Shown: positions 27,710 to 36,223 of the stretch, one piece after another | Layout of the letters: each line of letters begins with the position of its first letter | Numbering within the stretch: position 1 is the first letter of the stretch | Source: Methanovulcanius yangii | GTDB lineage: Archaea; Halobacteriota; Methanomicrobia; Methanomicrobiales; Methanomicrobiaceae | NCBI RefSeq assembly: GCF_018687785.1 | Contig: NZ_LTBL01000001.1 | Coordinates: forward strand, 1,665,780 to 1,729,779 | Direction: 5' to 3' | DNA: 64,000 nucleotides | Program-made: the position numbers and the translations under genes | The notes under the pieces: generated by a model | Told to the model about the DNA's origin: nothing | What the model saw: the letters and a program-made list of their open reading frames with translations, nothing else | The model's database searches: none

Positions 27710-28929
27710 CAGGCATCAACCTCCAGCCGCGCCAGCCCGGCAAGCAGCGATCCGCGCACGATGATCCCCTTGATCTTTCTCTCATTGTCAAGGACTGCCA
27801 CCGGATGGGGCGTCTCCGCCATGATCGGCATCAGTTCCAGGGCAGGAGTATCCGGTTCTACCGTGAGGCTGTCGGTGATCATCACGTCCTTCAGCGACAG
27901 GCCCGATTTCTTGGCCTCGACGGCGCCTTCCACCGTGACCAGACCCCGGAATACACGGTCCTTGCCGGCGACGAAGACGCTTGATATACCCCATTCCTCC
28001 ATCAGACGGAGGGCGTTTCTCGGGCCTGAATCGACCGGAACGAGCGGTTCGGGGCGTTTCATCACATCCTTTGCCACGAGGACCCTTGAGAGGTTGACAT
28101 CCTCGACGAATTTCTCCACATATTCACAGCGCGGATTCTGGAGCAGATCTTCTGCCGTTCCAAGCTGGGCGATGGCGCCATCTTTCATGAGGGCGATCCG
28201 GTCACCCAGTTTGAGCGCCTCGTCGAGGTCGTGGCTGACGAAGATGATCGTCTTGTTCAGGCGGGCCTGCAGTTCAATGAGTTCATCCTGCATATCACGG
28301 CGGATGAGCGGATCGAGCGCACTGAAGGCTTCGTCCATCAGGAGGATATCCGCATCGCTTGCAAGCGCCCGGGCAAGCCCGACCCGCTGCTGCATCCCCC
28401 CGGAAAGCCCGGACGGATAGCTCCCCTCGTAGCCCGACAACCCGACGAGATCGATTGCCTCCTGAGCTTTTTTCTCCCTCTCGGCTGCGGGGATTCCCTG
28501 GATTTCAAGTCCAAAGGCAACATTCTCCAGAATCGTCCGGTGCGGAAGAAGGGCAAAACTCTGGAAGATCATCCCGATCTTCCTCCGCCTCAGCTCTCTG
28601 AGGTCATCCTCCCCCATCCCGACGATGTTCACCCCGTCAATCTCGACGGAGCCGCTGGTCGGTTCGATCAACCGGTTGATACAACGCAGAAGAGTTGATT
28701 TCCCACAACCGGACAGTCCCATGAGAACGAACAGTTCTCCCTCATAGACATCAAATGAAACAGAGCGGAGCGCCACATTCTGTTGTGTCTCCTCCAGAAT
28801 TTCCTTTTTTTTCTTCCCCTGCTCAATGAGCGCGAGGGCATCTTCCGGTTTTTTTCCAAAAATTTTCGTCAAATTTTTGACACTAACTTTAATATTCATC
28901 TTTTTATATTCTTCCTGGGTTTCTTCCAT
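27709..28929 (-). CDS. proV: Glycine betaine/proline ABC transporter ATPase with CBS domains
   Basis: A 406-residue ATPase. After a ProV-type N-terminal extension (KKPEDALALIEQGKKKKEIL), Walker A is GLSGCGKST (about residue 70), the signature is LSGGMQQRVGLARAL, Walker B is DILLMDEAFSALDP. Two C-terminal CBS domains (about 285-400) probably sense ionic strength or nucleotides and gate transport, as in OpuA. ATG at 28929 has CGGAG about 9 bases upstream; ATG 28899 is an alternative. It is the first gene of the four-gene operon and lies next to a 270-base intergenic stretch with TATA-like sequences. The CBS tail suggests regulation of activity by salt. Confidence 0.94.
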   Translation of the reverse strand: MEETQEEYKKMNIKVSVKNLTKIFGKKPEDALALIEQGKKKKEILEETQQNVALRSVSFDVYEGELFVLMGLSGCGKSTLLRCINRLIEPTSGSVEIDGVNIVGMGEDDLRELRRRKIGMIFQSFALLPHRTILENVAFGLEIQGIPAAEREKKAQEAIDLVGLSGYEGSYPSGLSGGMQQRVGLARALASDADILLMDEAFSALDPLIRRDMQDELIELQARLNKTIIFVSHDLDEALKLGDRIALMKDGAIAQLGTAEDLLQNPRCEYVEKFVEDVNLSRVLVAKDVMKRPEPLVPVDSGPRNALRLMEEWGISSVFVAGKDRVFRGLVTVEGAVEAKKSGLSLKDVMITDSLTVEPDTPALELMPIMAETPHPVAVLDNERKIKGIIVRGSLLAGLARLEVDA

Positions 28930-29198
28930 GAAAGGCAACTCCGGGAGTTCTTCAGTAATTTTTCATGAATCGCAGTAATGCTGAAGTACATGACCCTTTT
29001 TGTAATACTATATGAAGAAGATTCGGTTAGTTCAAAACCCCCCCTATTCCCTGTATATTATATAGTTCTACCGCTGCACATGAGCGGGAGGAAGGGATCA
29101 TTCGCGCATAAAACGGGGATGCGCGCGAATTGCCCAGCCGCCAACCATTATTTCCTTCCCCGCCCCATAGTGATCAGATTTCAAGGGGATAACCCGAC

Positions 29199-29741
29199 AT
29201 GACCACCACCGATATAAAAATCACCGCCAGCCGCGTCGCTGTCCTCATAGGAAAGGGCGGGGCAACCAAACGTCAGATCGAAGAACTCACCGACACGAAC
29301 CTGACGGTCAACTCCGATGAAGGGATTGTCACCATCGACGGCGAGGATGCCGTCGCCGTCATGCGGACGACCGAACTCGTGCGGGCCATTAACCGTGGAT
29401 TTTCGCCTGAACGTGCGTACACCCTCCTCGAAGAGGAGGACCTGCTCCTCGACATCATCGACCTGTCCGGCGTCTGCTCGACACCGAAACAGATGGAACG
29501 CCTCCGCGGCCGCATCATCGGCAAGAACGGCAGGGCCCGCGAACAGATTGAGGACATGACCGGTGCCCTCGTCTCCGTCCATGGAAAGACGGTCGCCATC
29601 ATCGGCACCTTCGACCAGGTAAAGATCGTCAGCGAGGCTGTGGAGATGCTCGTCGAGGGGCTTCCGCATGCGACCGTCTTCTCCTTCCTTGACCGCAAAC
29701 GCAAGGAACAAAAGGCGGATATGTTTGAATATTATTATTGA
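29199..29741 (+). CDS. KH-domain RNA-binding protein (archaeal Pno1/Dim2-like)
   Basis: A 180-residue protein with two KH domains. The first carries VAVLIGKGGATKRQIEE (about residue 13) and the second RLRGRIIGKNGRAREQIEDMTG (about 101), each with the GxxG loop (GKGG, GKNG) that holds RNA. Archaeal Dim2/Pno1 homologues act in maturation of the 16S rRNA 3' end, along with Rio1. ATG at 29199 is preceded by AAGGGGA about 10 bases upstream. In relatives this gene is usually beside rio1; here the betaine transport operon lies between. It precedes hel308 by 230 bases. Confidence 0.9.
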   Translation: MTTTDIKITASRVAVLIGKGGATKRQIEELTDTNLTVNSDEGIVTIDGEDAVAVMRTTELVRAINRGFSPERAYTLLEEEDLLLDIIDLSGVCSTPKQMERLRGRIIGKNGRAREQIEDMTGALVSVHGKTVAIIGTFDQVKIVSEAVEMLVEGLPHATVFSFLDRKRKEQKADMFEYYY

Positions 29742-29973
29742 GAGCGTAAACGGAGAGAAGAAGGAAACAGACCGGAATTAGGTAAATTGATGAGATTTAC
29801 TATAAATATATTTTGGTTTTGACCTTTCCGAAAACAGGGTTTTTTTCACCTCCAAAACCCAAAATCACGGGCAGATAAGGATTATTTCCACTGGAGATGA
29901 ATCCGGAGGAGACCCGGGGGATTCCTGAAAAAACCCTAATCCTGCGTTTTCAAGTGGAAAAAAAGGGGTATTG
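29742..29973. promoter_or_regulatory. hel308 upstream region with two ORB-like elements
   Basis: A short intergenic region. It contains a TTTCCACTGGA half-site at 29885-29895 and a fuller ORB-like element at 29948-29970 (tttTCAAGTGGAA, A-tract, GGGGT), in the plus orientation. The GGGGT of the second lies 4 bases before the hel308 ATG at 29974, so it also works as the Shine-Dalgarno site. Initiator binding here could repress hel308, which is inference. Confidence 0.5.
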
Positions 29974-32253
29974 ATGAAAATTTCGGACCTGCCGCTCCCG
30001 GCTGAACTGGTCGGAGCCTACACCGCAAGGGGGATTGAGAACCTCTATCCCCCGCAGGCAGCATGTGTGGAGAAGGGCCTTCTCACCGGGGCAAACCTCC
30101 TTGTTGCCATCCCCACGGCATCGGGAAAGACCCTGATAGCGGAGATGGCGATGCACACCCACGTGGCGCAGGGAGGGCGCTCTCTCTACATTGTCCCCTT
30201 AAAGGCGCTGGCCTCCGAGAAGTACAGCGATTTTTCCGGCAAGGGCGCCTCGGTCGGGGTGGCGACCGGCGACCTCGACCGCCGGGACGCCTACCTCGGC
30301 CGAAATGACATCATCATCGCCACGTCGGAGAAGGTGGACTCGCTGCTGCGAAACGGTGCTCCCTGGCTGCGGGACGTAACCCTCCTCGTCGTGGATGAGG
30401 TCCACCTCATCGACTCCGAGGACCGCGGACCCACCCTCGAGATGGTGATCACCAAACTCCGGCACATGAACCCGGCGATGCAGGTGATCGCCCTCTCCGC
30501 CACTATCGGCAACCCCTCGACACTTGCCGGGTGGCTCGACGCCGACCTCGTCACCTCCGACTGGAGGCCGGTCGATCTCCGGGAGGGGGTCGCCTACCGC
30601 GACACCATCTACTTCGACGGCGACCGGCGGGAGTACCCCGCAACTACCAAACACGAGGATGTCAATCTCCTCCTCGACTGCGTCGCGGATGGCGGGCAGT
30701 GCCTGGTCTTCGTTTCCTCCCGGCGCAATGCCGAGGCGTACGCCAAACGGGCCGCTCAGGCGCTGAAAATCGATGAGCCCGCCCTTCAGGAGCTTGCAAC
30801 CCGCCTCGAATCGGCGGCCGAAACGGATATGGGGCGGATTCTGGCCACCTGCGTCCGCCACGGGGCGGCGTTCCACCATGCCGGGCTCACGCCCGCCCAG
30901 CGCTCGCTCGTGGAGCAGGGCTTTCGCGAGGGGGCCATCCGGGTCATCTCCTCCACCCCGACACTTGCCGCAGGCCTCAACCTGCCGGCCCGCCGGGTAA
31001 TCATCCGCGACTATCTCCGTTTCTCCGCCGGAGCGGGGATGACGCCCATCCCGGTCCGGGAGTACCGCCAGATGGCGGGAAGGGCTGGGCGGCCGCACCT
31101 GGACCCCTACGGTGAGGCGGTTCTCATCGCAAAGAGCGAGGACGCCGTCTACGATCTCTTCGAGGAGTACTGTACCGCACCCGATGAGGATGTCTCCTCG
31201 CGGTCCTCCTCCGAAGGGGTGCTCACCACCCACATCCTCTCGCTGATTGCAACCCGCTTCGTCCGGGACCGCGAGGGCCTTATGGCATTTCTGAAAAAGA
31301 CCTTCTATGCCCACCAGCACGGCGAGGAACGGCTGCTGCAGCGGATCGTCGATCGTTCTGTCGCATTTCTCACGGAGGCGGAGATGATCACGGACCTGAA
31401 CGGGCGTATGAACGCCACCGAATACGGCAATCTCACCTCCCGCCTCTACATCGACCCCCGTTCCGCGGAGATCATCACCCAGGGGCTCCGCGAACATAAT
31501 GACTGGTCGGTAGCGGGGCTTCTCCAGCTCCTCTGTACGACCCCCGACATGTACACCCTGTATGTGCGCAAAAACGACATGGAGATGCTCGAGCGGTTCT
31601 ACTATGCCCACGAAGACGAGCTCTGGGGCGAATTTTCCTACACCGAAATGGAAGAATTCTTCCGCGCGCTGAAGACGACGATGCTCCTGCTGGACTGGAT
31701 GGACGAGGTCGGCGAGGAGACGGTCTGCGAACGCTACGGTGTCGGACCGGGGGATATCTACAATGTGGTCGAGGGAGTTGGGTGGCTCGTTCATGCCGGC
31801 AGCCGCCTTGCACACCTGATGGCCCCCGTCCACGACGAGGCGATCGCAGCTGCGGAACTCAGGGTCAGGCACGGCGTCAAGGAAGAACTCATCCCGCTCG
31901 TGCGGATCCGCGGCATCGGACGGGTGCGTGCCCGCCGCCTGTATACGAACGGGATGACGACGCCCGCGGCCATCGTTGCCGCGGGCGTCGAGAAGGTCGG
32001 TGCAATCATCGGGAGAAAGGTCGCCGAATCGGCGATCCGGGAAATTGCGAGCGGAAGCTCAGGGAAAGGCCGGCAAGGCGGGCCTGCGGGGGGCACCGGT
32101 GAACCATCCGTCTCTGCCGTGACAAGGGATGGTAAACAACGGAAACGGAGCGGAGACACCCGTGGGGTGGAAGAACAGGGAAGTTCGAACGGCAGGGACG
32201 ATGACCCCCGCAACGGCCAGGCATCCCTTTTTTCCTTCGGGGATCATTCATAG
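29974..32253 (+). CDS. hel308: ATP-dependent DNA helicase Hel308
   Basis: A 759-residue superfamily 2 helicase (Ski2/HelQ-like) that unwinds lagging-strand forks and aids restart. Motifs in order: Q-region YPPQ, motif I IPTASGKTLIAEMA, motif II VVDEVHLI (DEVH), motif III ALSATIGN, motif IV LVFVSSRRNAEAYA, motif V SSTPTLAAGLNLPARRVII, motif VI QMAGRAGRPHLDPYGE. A winged-helix and ratchet domain follow, then a helix-hairpin-helix block RIRGIGRVRARRLYTNG. The tail (about 690-759) is low complexity and ends QASLFSFGDHS, a PIP-box-like QxxLxxF. ATG at 29974 has GGGGT at short spacing. cgi121 follows 12 bases after the stop. Confidence 0.95.
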   Translation: MKISDLPLPAELVGAYTARGIENLYPPQAACVEKGLLTGANLLVAIPTASGKTLIAEMAMHTHVAQGGRSLYIVPLKALASEKYSDFSGKGASVGVATGDLDRRDAYLGRNDIIIATSEKVDSLLRNGAPWLRDVTLLVVDEVHLIDSEDRGPTLEMVITKLRHMNPAMQVIALSATIGNPSTLAGWLDADLVTSDWRPVDLREGVAYRDTIYFDGDRREYPATTKHEDVNLLLDCVADGGQCLVFVSSRRNAEAYAKRAAQALKIDEPALQELATRLESAAETDMGRILATCVRHGAAFHHAGLTPAQRSLVEQGFREGAIRVISSTPTLAAGLNLPARRVIIRDYLRFSAGAGMTPIPVREYRQMAGRAGRPHLDPYGEAVLIAKSEDAVYDLFEEYCTAPDEDVSSRSSSEGVLTTHILSLIATRFVRDREGLMAFLKKTFYAHQHGEERLLQRIVDRSVAFLTEAEMITDLNGRMNATEYGNLTSRLYIDPRSAEIITQGLREHNDWSVAGLLQLLCTTPDMYTLYVRKNDMEMLERFYYAHEDELWGEFSYTEMEEFFRALKTTMLLLDWMDEVGEETVCERYGVGPGDIYNVVEGVGWLVHAGSRLAHLMAPVHDEAIAAAELRVRHGVKEELIPLVRIRGIGRVRARRLYTNGMTTPAAIVAAGVEKVGAIIGRKVAESAIREIASGSSGKGRQGGPAGGTGEPSVSAVTRDGKQRKRSGDTRGVEEQGSSNGRDDDPRNGQASLFSFGDHS

Positions 32254-32265
32254 GGGACAAGAAAG

Positions 32266-32802
32266 ATGAATCCGTCAACCGGGATACAATACGAAATCCG
32301 GCACGCATGCGCCGAGATCACGAATGAAGCAGAATTCCTTGCGGCGGTCAGGACCATCGCAGACGCGGAGGGAAGCGCCGTCATCTGCATCGATGCCGAC
32401 CGTGTTGCCGGAGAGGCACATGTTCGGGCGGCGCTCGCCCACGCGGTACGGTCCTTCTATGTGGAAGAGACTCCCGTCGCAAACAGCTTCGAGATGGAGA
32501 CACTCCTCTGGACGGGGGCGACCCGCCAGTGCAACGAAGCGACCCGTTTCGGCATTCATACCGGCATATGCCGTCTCTTTGTCGTCATTTGCCCGCCGTC
32601 GGGCGGGGCATCCGCCGCTCTCGCAGGTATCATGACCTTCCATGACGATGAGGCCGAGGGGTGGGAAGAGCTCACCCCCGCAAAACGCGAACGCCTCCGC
32701 AGACTCTACGGAATTTCCCCGGAAGAGGAGGCCATCGTCGGGCCGGAACGGTTTGCAGAGCTTGTCATCGAGCGGGTGGCGCTCCTTGAGGTCTACCGCT
32801 GA
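32266..32802 (+). CDS. cgi121: KEOPS complex subunit Cgi121
   Basis: A 178-residue protein of the Cgi121/TPRKB family. It binds the kinase subunit Bud32 of KEOPS, which makes the t6A base at tRNA position 37, and helps recruit tRNA. Typical blocks are AVICIDADRVAGEAHVRAALAHAVRSF, MEMLLWTG-type ETLLWTGATRQCNEATRFGI and a C-terminal ERVALLEVYR. The gene starts 12 bases after hel308 with AGGGGA upstream, and pairing of hel308 and cgi121 is common in related methanogens. The rest of KEOPS is not in the window. Confidence 0.85.
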   Translation: MNPSTGIQYEIRHACAEITNEAEFLAAVRTIADAEGSAVICIDADRVAGEAHVRAALAHAVRSFYVEETPVANSFEMETLLWTGATRQCNEATRFGIHTGICRLFVVICPPSGGASAALAGIMTFHDDEAEGWEELTPAKRERLRRLYGISPEEEAIVGPERFAELVIERVALLEVYR

Positions 32803-33085
32803 TCCGCGATGGCGGGCAGACGGGCGCTCGAAAAAAATTATCCTGGAATCCGGGCAGACGGGGCGAAGCATTGGTCCAATTGAACTTTTTTCTCTTTTTC
32901 ATGGCCGTAAGTACCTGTACCATCACCGGGCGTCCGCCTTCCCGGCGGCGCAGCGTTCTCATCTGATATGGATGGAGAGGACGCCCGGAAAAAGTCGTAT
33001 CGACGGTCCGGCCGCCGGGCACCACCGTGATTGCCATCTTCACGCCCGGACCCGGAGCTGCCTGTCCCGGAATGGTCCCGGTGGT

Positions 33086-33577
33086 CTATTTCGACGCGTG
33101 GGTGATGATGTGGCGTGCTTCGGGAAGGATGATGGCATCCATTGCGAGTCGCACGGCAGCGGTCGAACCGGGGGTGCAGAAGACCGCTTTTTTATCGATG
33201 ATACCTGCGATGGCACGCGAAAGGACCATCCGGGTGCCGACCTCCTCGTACGAGAGCAGACGGAAGAGTTCGCCAAATCCGTCGATGGTCTTCTCGAAGA
33301 GCGGGGCGACCGCCTCGATGGTGCAGTCGTCATGGGTGATGCCCGTCCCGCCGTTGACGACGACGACATTGCAGGATGCCGAAAATGCAGTGGTGAGCGC
33401 CTGCCGGATGGCCCGGATATCGTCCGGAACCACTGCATAGTAGCCGATTGGGATGCCGGATGCTGCAAACCGCTCCTTAATGAGCGCCCCCGAACCGTCC
33501 GTCGCAACATCACGTGAGGTAGAGACGGTAATGACTGCCGCCGTGAGGGTGATGTCCTGAATGTGAGATGGATCCAT
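33086..33577 (-). CDS. moaB: Molybdenum cofactor biosynthesis protein MoaB/Mog family
   Basis: A 163-residue protein of the MoaB/Mog fold that adenylates molybdopterin before metal insertion. Key blocks are AVITVSTSRD near the start, VVVNGGTGITHDDCTIEAVAPLF (the MPT-binding GGTG loop and Asp) and FCTPGSTAAVRLAMDAII (PGS loop). Methanogens need the cofactor for formylmethanofuran and formate dehydrogenases. ATG at 33577 lies about 26 bases after a TATA box (ATATATAT, 33600-33608), so the mRNA is probably leaderless. It is transcribed away from the replication origin region. Confidence 0.92.
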   Translation of the reverse strand: MDPSHIQDITLTAAVITVSTSRDVATDGSGALIKERFAASGIPIGYYAVVPDDIRAIRQALTTAFSASCNVVVVNGGTGITHDDCTIEAVAPLFEKTIDGFGELFRLLSYEEVGTRMVLSRAIAGIIDKKAVFCTPGSTAAVRLAMDAIILPEARHIITHASK

Positions 33578-33599
33578 ACTGGGAATTTGGTGCAATCGC

Positions 33600-33609
33600 G
33601 ATATATATG
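33600..33609 (-). promoter_or_regulatory. TATA box of moaB
   Basis: ATATATAT on the minus strand, about 26 bases from the moaB ATG, the standard archaeal TBP site distance for a leaderless transcript. Confidence 0.65.
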
Positions 33610-33957
33610 AGTCGGATCTGAAAGCGCCGATGCAATAAGAGAGGATGGGAGGTCCCGTCGGTGAACCGGGGGAACCGGATATCCATCCTCACCAAAATGA
33701 ACCGGGACCGATTCCCTGACATGGGGTGGAAGTGAATCATGGCAGGGGATGTGTCCCGTGAAAAAAATCCGGCGCATCACTGAAAAATGCCATCCCGAAG
33801 GACGAATGGATCAGGTATACGCCGGCGCGGGAGGAAAACGGAGGGGGAGAGAATGGATCAATTCGCGAAAATTGAGGAAAAATGGATGGGGCACGGGTGC
33901 GCGATCTCCTCCAAACCACGATATTTTTCGCGCGTCAGACAAGAAAAAAGGGGGGGG

Positions 33958-33978
33958 ACCCCATCATTTCCACTGGAA
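33958..33978 (-). repeat. ORB element 1
   Basis: ACCCCATCATTTCCACTGGAA on the plus strand, reading on the minus strand as a TTCCAGTGGAAAT dyad followed by a G-run. It matches the archaeal origin recognition box and is the left flank of the AT-rich core. Confidence 0.75.
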
Positions 33979-34026
33979 TGGAAATCCATCCATGCAGCCC
34001 AGGTTGCAGCGAAAAATGAGAATGCT

Positions 34027-34130
34027 TGAAGAAAATTAAAGCTTAAATATCGATTAAAATTTAATTTATAGCTTTATTTGTTGCTATATTTTTATCACAC
34101 AACCTATATTTTACAATTTTGAATACATCA
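34027..34130. other. AT-rich putative duplex unwinding element
   Basis: A tract of about 100 bases made mostly of A and T (AATTTAATTTATAG, TATATTTTTATC and similar), sharply different from the GC-rich surroundings and positioned between inverted ORBs. It probably melts first at replication initiation. Confidence 0.6.
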
Positions 34131-34258
34131 CGCCCGCTTTCGTACTTCGCCGCTTCGGATCAAACAGGATAAATATGAACAAATGGAGATCACTCATTGA
34201 CTATTCTCAGGTAATATGAAGAAGATACCGTCAGGTCTTCTCATGGAGCCAAATTATT

Positions 34259-34280
34259 GTTGCAGTGGAAACAAAGGGGT
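34259..34280 (+). repeat. ORB element 2
   Basis: TGCAGTGGAAACAAAGGGGT at its core (34261-34280), the closest match in the window to the classic archaeal ORB: half dyad, GGAAAC, A-tract, GGGGT. Its G-run points away from the AT-rich core. Confidence 0.8.
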
Positions 34281-34715
34281 GGGGGTGATCACAGTTCCGG
34301 CAAGGTTGCAATTTCATAAAAATTCAGTTCACCGCCATCATTCACCCTCCCTGGAATGATCATCGCTTCTTCGAGGCTCCTGCCGGTCCATGTCCCTGCC
34401 ATGTTCCATGAGTCGGACTGTTCCGCCGTTTGCATCGTCAGACGGATAAACCCTTCCGGAAATCAACAGCACCCTGATGGATGATCGATGAATATGAGAG
34501 GCATCCCCTCAATGGCTGACCCCCTCCCCCACCCTGAAAAAGCGCGCACACAATGATGAGCGGAACCAAAGTCCTTGATCCCCACTCTCACCACAGGTAT
34601 CATCGCTTTGATGGGCGCTGGACATCCCATTTTGGGGAGGCACCCTCTCGGCCCCTCATCAAAAAATTAGTATTTCAACGGGTATCCCCGAAATTAAAAC
34701 AGAAACCTGAATATT

Positions 34716-34738
34716 TTTCCACTGGAAATAAAGGGGTT
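34716..34738 (+). repeat. ORB element 3
   Basis: A TTTCCACTGGAAATAAAGG core followed by GGTT, about 110 bases before the cdc6 start. In this position it could support both origin firing and autoregulation of cdc6. Confidence 0.78.
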
Positions 34739-34834
34739 GAGACACTTCTTCCGGGTATGATTCTGATGCCCCTTTCACCCAATTCACGTACCTTAAGTAG
34801 TTTCGTGCATCATGAATTGATATCGACACGATAT

Positions 34835-34840
34835 GGAGGT
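34835..34840 (+). promoter_or_regulatory. Strong Shine-Dalgarno site deciding the cdc6 start
   Basis: GGAGGT seven bases before a GTG at 34848, ideal spacing. The upstream in-frame ATG at 34833 overlaps this site and would place the start before it. Confidence 0.7.
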
Positions 34841-34847
34841 CGTGCCA

Positions 34848-36218
34848 GTGAACCAGATGGGGGAAAATATTGAAGATGATCAGGGGAATATGTCCCTTTC
34901 GGGATTTACTGACGATGCCGGAACCCCACCCGCTCCGGGTGGAAGCGGTGCATCCTCGATGGGACTGTTTGAAAAATATCTTACAAATCAGACAATTTTT
35001 AAGGAGCGGGAGGTTCTTCGCCACTCGTACCGTCCATCGATTCTCCCGCACCGGCAGCCGCAGATGGATACTGTTGCCTCGATCCTTGCGCCGGCCATCC
35101 GTGCAGAAACCCCTTCAAACATACTGATTTACGGCAAGACGGGAACCGGCAAGACCGCATCGGTCCGCTATGTAGGTGCGGAACTCGAGAAGGCCTGCGG
35201 GAGTATCGGTGTGGAATGCAATGTCATCCACTTAAACTGCGAGATCATCGACACCCAGTACCGGGTCTTCGCCCAGATTGCAGCGACCCTCGAGGACGAC
35301 GAAGGACGTTCGTCGGACCGTCCCTCCTCGAAGATCCCGATGACGGGGTGGCCGACCGATCAGGTGTACCATGAACTGAGGAATCTCATCGAGGCAATCG
35401 GCGGGGTCCATATCATAGTTCTCGACGAGATCGACAAGCTCGTCAAGAAATCAGGGGACGAGACGCTTTACAATCTCACCCGTATCAACTCGGAACTCAA
35501 AAATGCCCGCGTCTGCATGATCGGCATCTCCAACGACCTGCTCTTTACGAGTTTTCTCGATCACCGGGTTCTCTCCTCGCTTTCGGAGGAGGAGATCGTC
35601 TTTCCGCCGTATAACGCTCCGCAGCTCGTCGATATTCTCCAGCAGCGTGCCAATCAGGCATTCCACGAGAATGTCGTCGAGGAGGGAGTGATTCCCCTCT
35701 GTTCCGCCCTTGCCGCCCAGGAGCACGGAGATGCCCGGCGGGCGCTCGACCTTCTCAGGGTCTCGGGGGAACTTGCCGAACGGGAAAACGCGGCCGGGGT
35801 GACCGAGGAACATGTGCGTGCGGCACAGCGAAAGATCGATGCGGACAGCCTGATTGAGGGCATCAAGACCCTTCCCACGCAGTCGAAGGCGGTCCTTTAT
35901 GCGATGCTGCTCTTTCCCGAGATGGGCAAACAGGTCTTCACCTCCGGCGAGGTGGTCCAGGTCTATCGCGAGGTTGCCCAGGCGCTTGACCTTGATGTCC
36001 TGACGCACCGGCGTATCACCGACCTCATCTCCGAGCTGACGATGCTCGGTGTGATCAAGGCGCGCCTCGTCTCACGGGGGCGGTACGGGAGGACGAAGGA
36101 GATGTGGTTCGGCGCGGGGACACGCAAAATTCTCGAGACACTCCGGGAGGATTCACGGTTCGAGGATGCCCGTCTGAATCAGATTGATATATCCCGGTTC
36201 AAGAACTTATTCAGGTGA
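34848..36218 (+). CDS. orc1: Origin initiator protein Orc1/Cdc6
   Basis: A 456-residue AAA+ initiator that binds ORBs and loads the MCM helicase. After a short acidic, disordered N-terminus come the Cdc6 box YRPSILPHRQPQ, Walker A YGKTGTGKTASV (about residue 105), Walker B IIVLDEIDKLV, sensor 1 ARVCMIGISND and sensor 2 GDARRALDLLRVSGELA. A winged-helix domain for DNA binding fills the last 110 residues, with RRITDLISELTMLGVI. I take GTG 34848 as the start because of the GGAGGT site. Lrp gene begins 5 bases after its stop. It lies right beside the proposed origin. Confidence 0.95.
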   Translation: MNQMGENIEDDQGNMSLSGFTDDAGTPPAPGGSGASSMGLFEKYLTNQTIFKEREVLRHSYRPSILPHRQPQMDTVASILAPAIRAETPSNILIYGKTGTGKTASVRYVGAELEKACGSIGVECNVIHLNCEIIDTQYRVFAQIAATLEDDEGRSSDRPSSKIPMTGWPTDQVYHELRNLIEAIGGVHIIVLDEIDKLVKKSGDETLYNLTRINSELKNARVCMIGISNDLLFTSFLDHRVLSSLSEEEIVFPPYNAPQLVDILQQRANQAFHENVVEEGVIPLCSALAAQEHGDARRALDLLRVSGELAERENAAGVTEEHVRAAQRKIDADSLIEGIKTLPTQSKAVLYAMLLFPEMGKQVFTSGEVVQVYREVAQALDLDVLTHRRITDLISELTMLGVIKARLVSRGRYGRTKEMWFGAGTRKILETLREDSRFEDARLNQIDISRFKNLFR

Positions 36219-36223
36219 GTACA

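Larger units (their letters stand above)
33620..34847. other. Putative chromosomal replication origin (oriC)
   Basis: About 1.2 kb with no credible protein gene upstream of orc1/cdc6. An AT-rich core (34027-34130) is bracketed by two ORB elements with their G-runs pointing outward: a minus-orientation copy at 33958-33978 and a plus-orientation copy at 34259-34280. A third copy, plus orientation, lies at 34716-34738. This is the arrangement of archaeal origins such as those of Pyrococcus and haloarchaea, where Orc1/Cdc6 loads on ORBs around an unwinding element. Adjacency to the initiator gene supports it. Replication start has not been measured. Confidence 0.75.

Noticed and set aside
28978-29202. 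A 74-codon frame between proV and the KH gene
   Set aside because: Intergenic composition, no ribosome site and no recognisable domain.
30199-31872. A 557-codon frame antisense to hel308
   Set aside because: It mirrors the helicase motifs on the other strand, and its product is rich in Gly, Arg and His with no domain.
33940-33957. A run of G as a G-quadruplex signal
   Set aside because: Only one long G-run; four separate runs are needed, and it is better explained as part of the ORB flank.
33749-34039. Short frames across the origin region
   Set aside because: No ribosome site, no family likeness and low-complexity content; they cross the ORB at 33958.
34553-34873. A 106-codon frame just upstream of cdc6
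   Set aside because: It crosses an ORB and the cdc6 start, and its composition looks non-coding.
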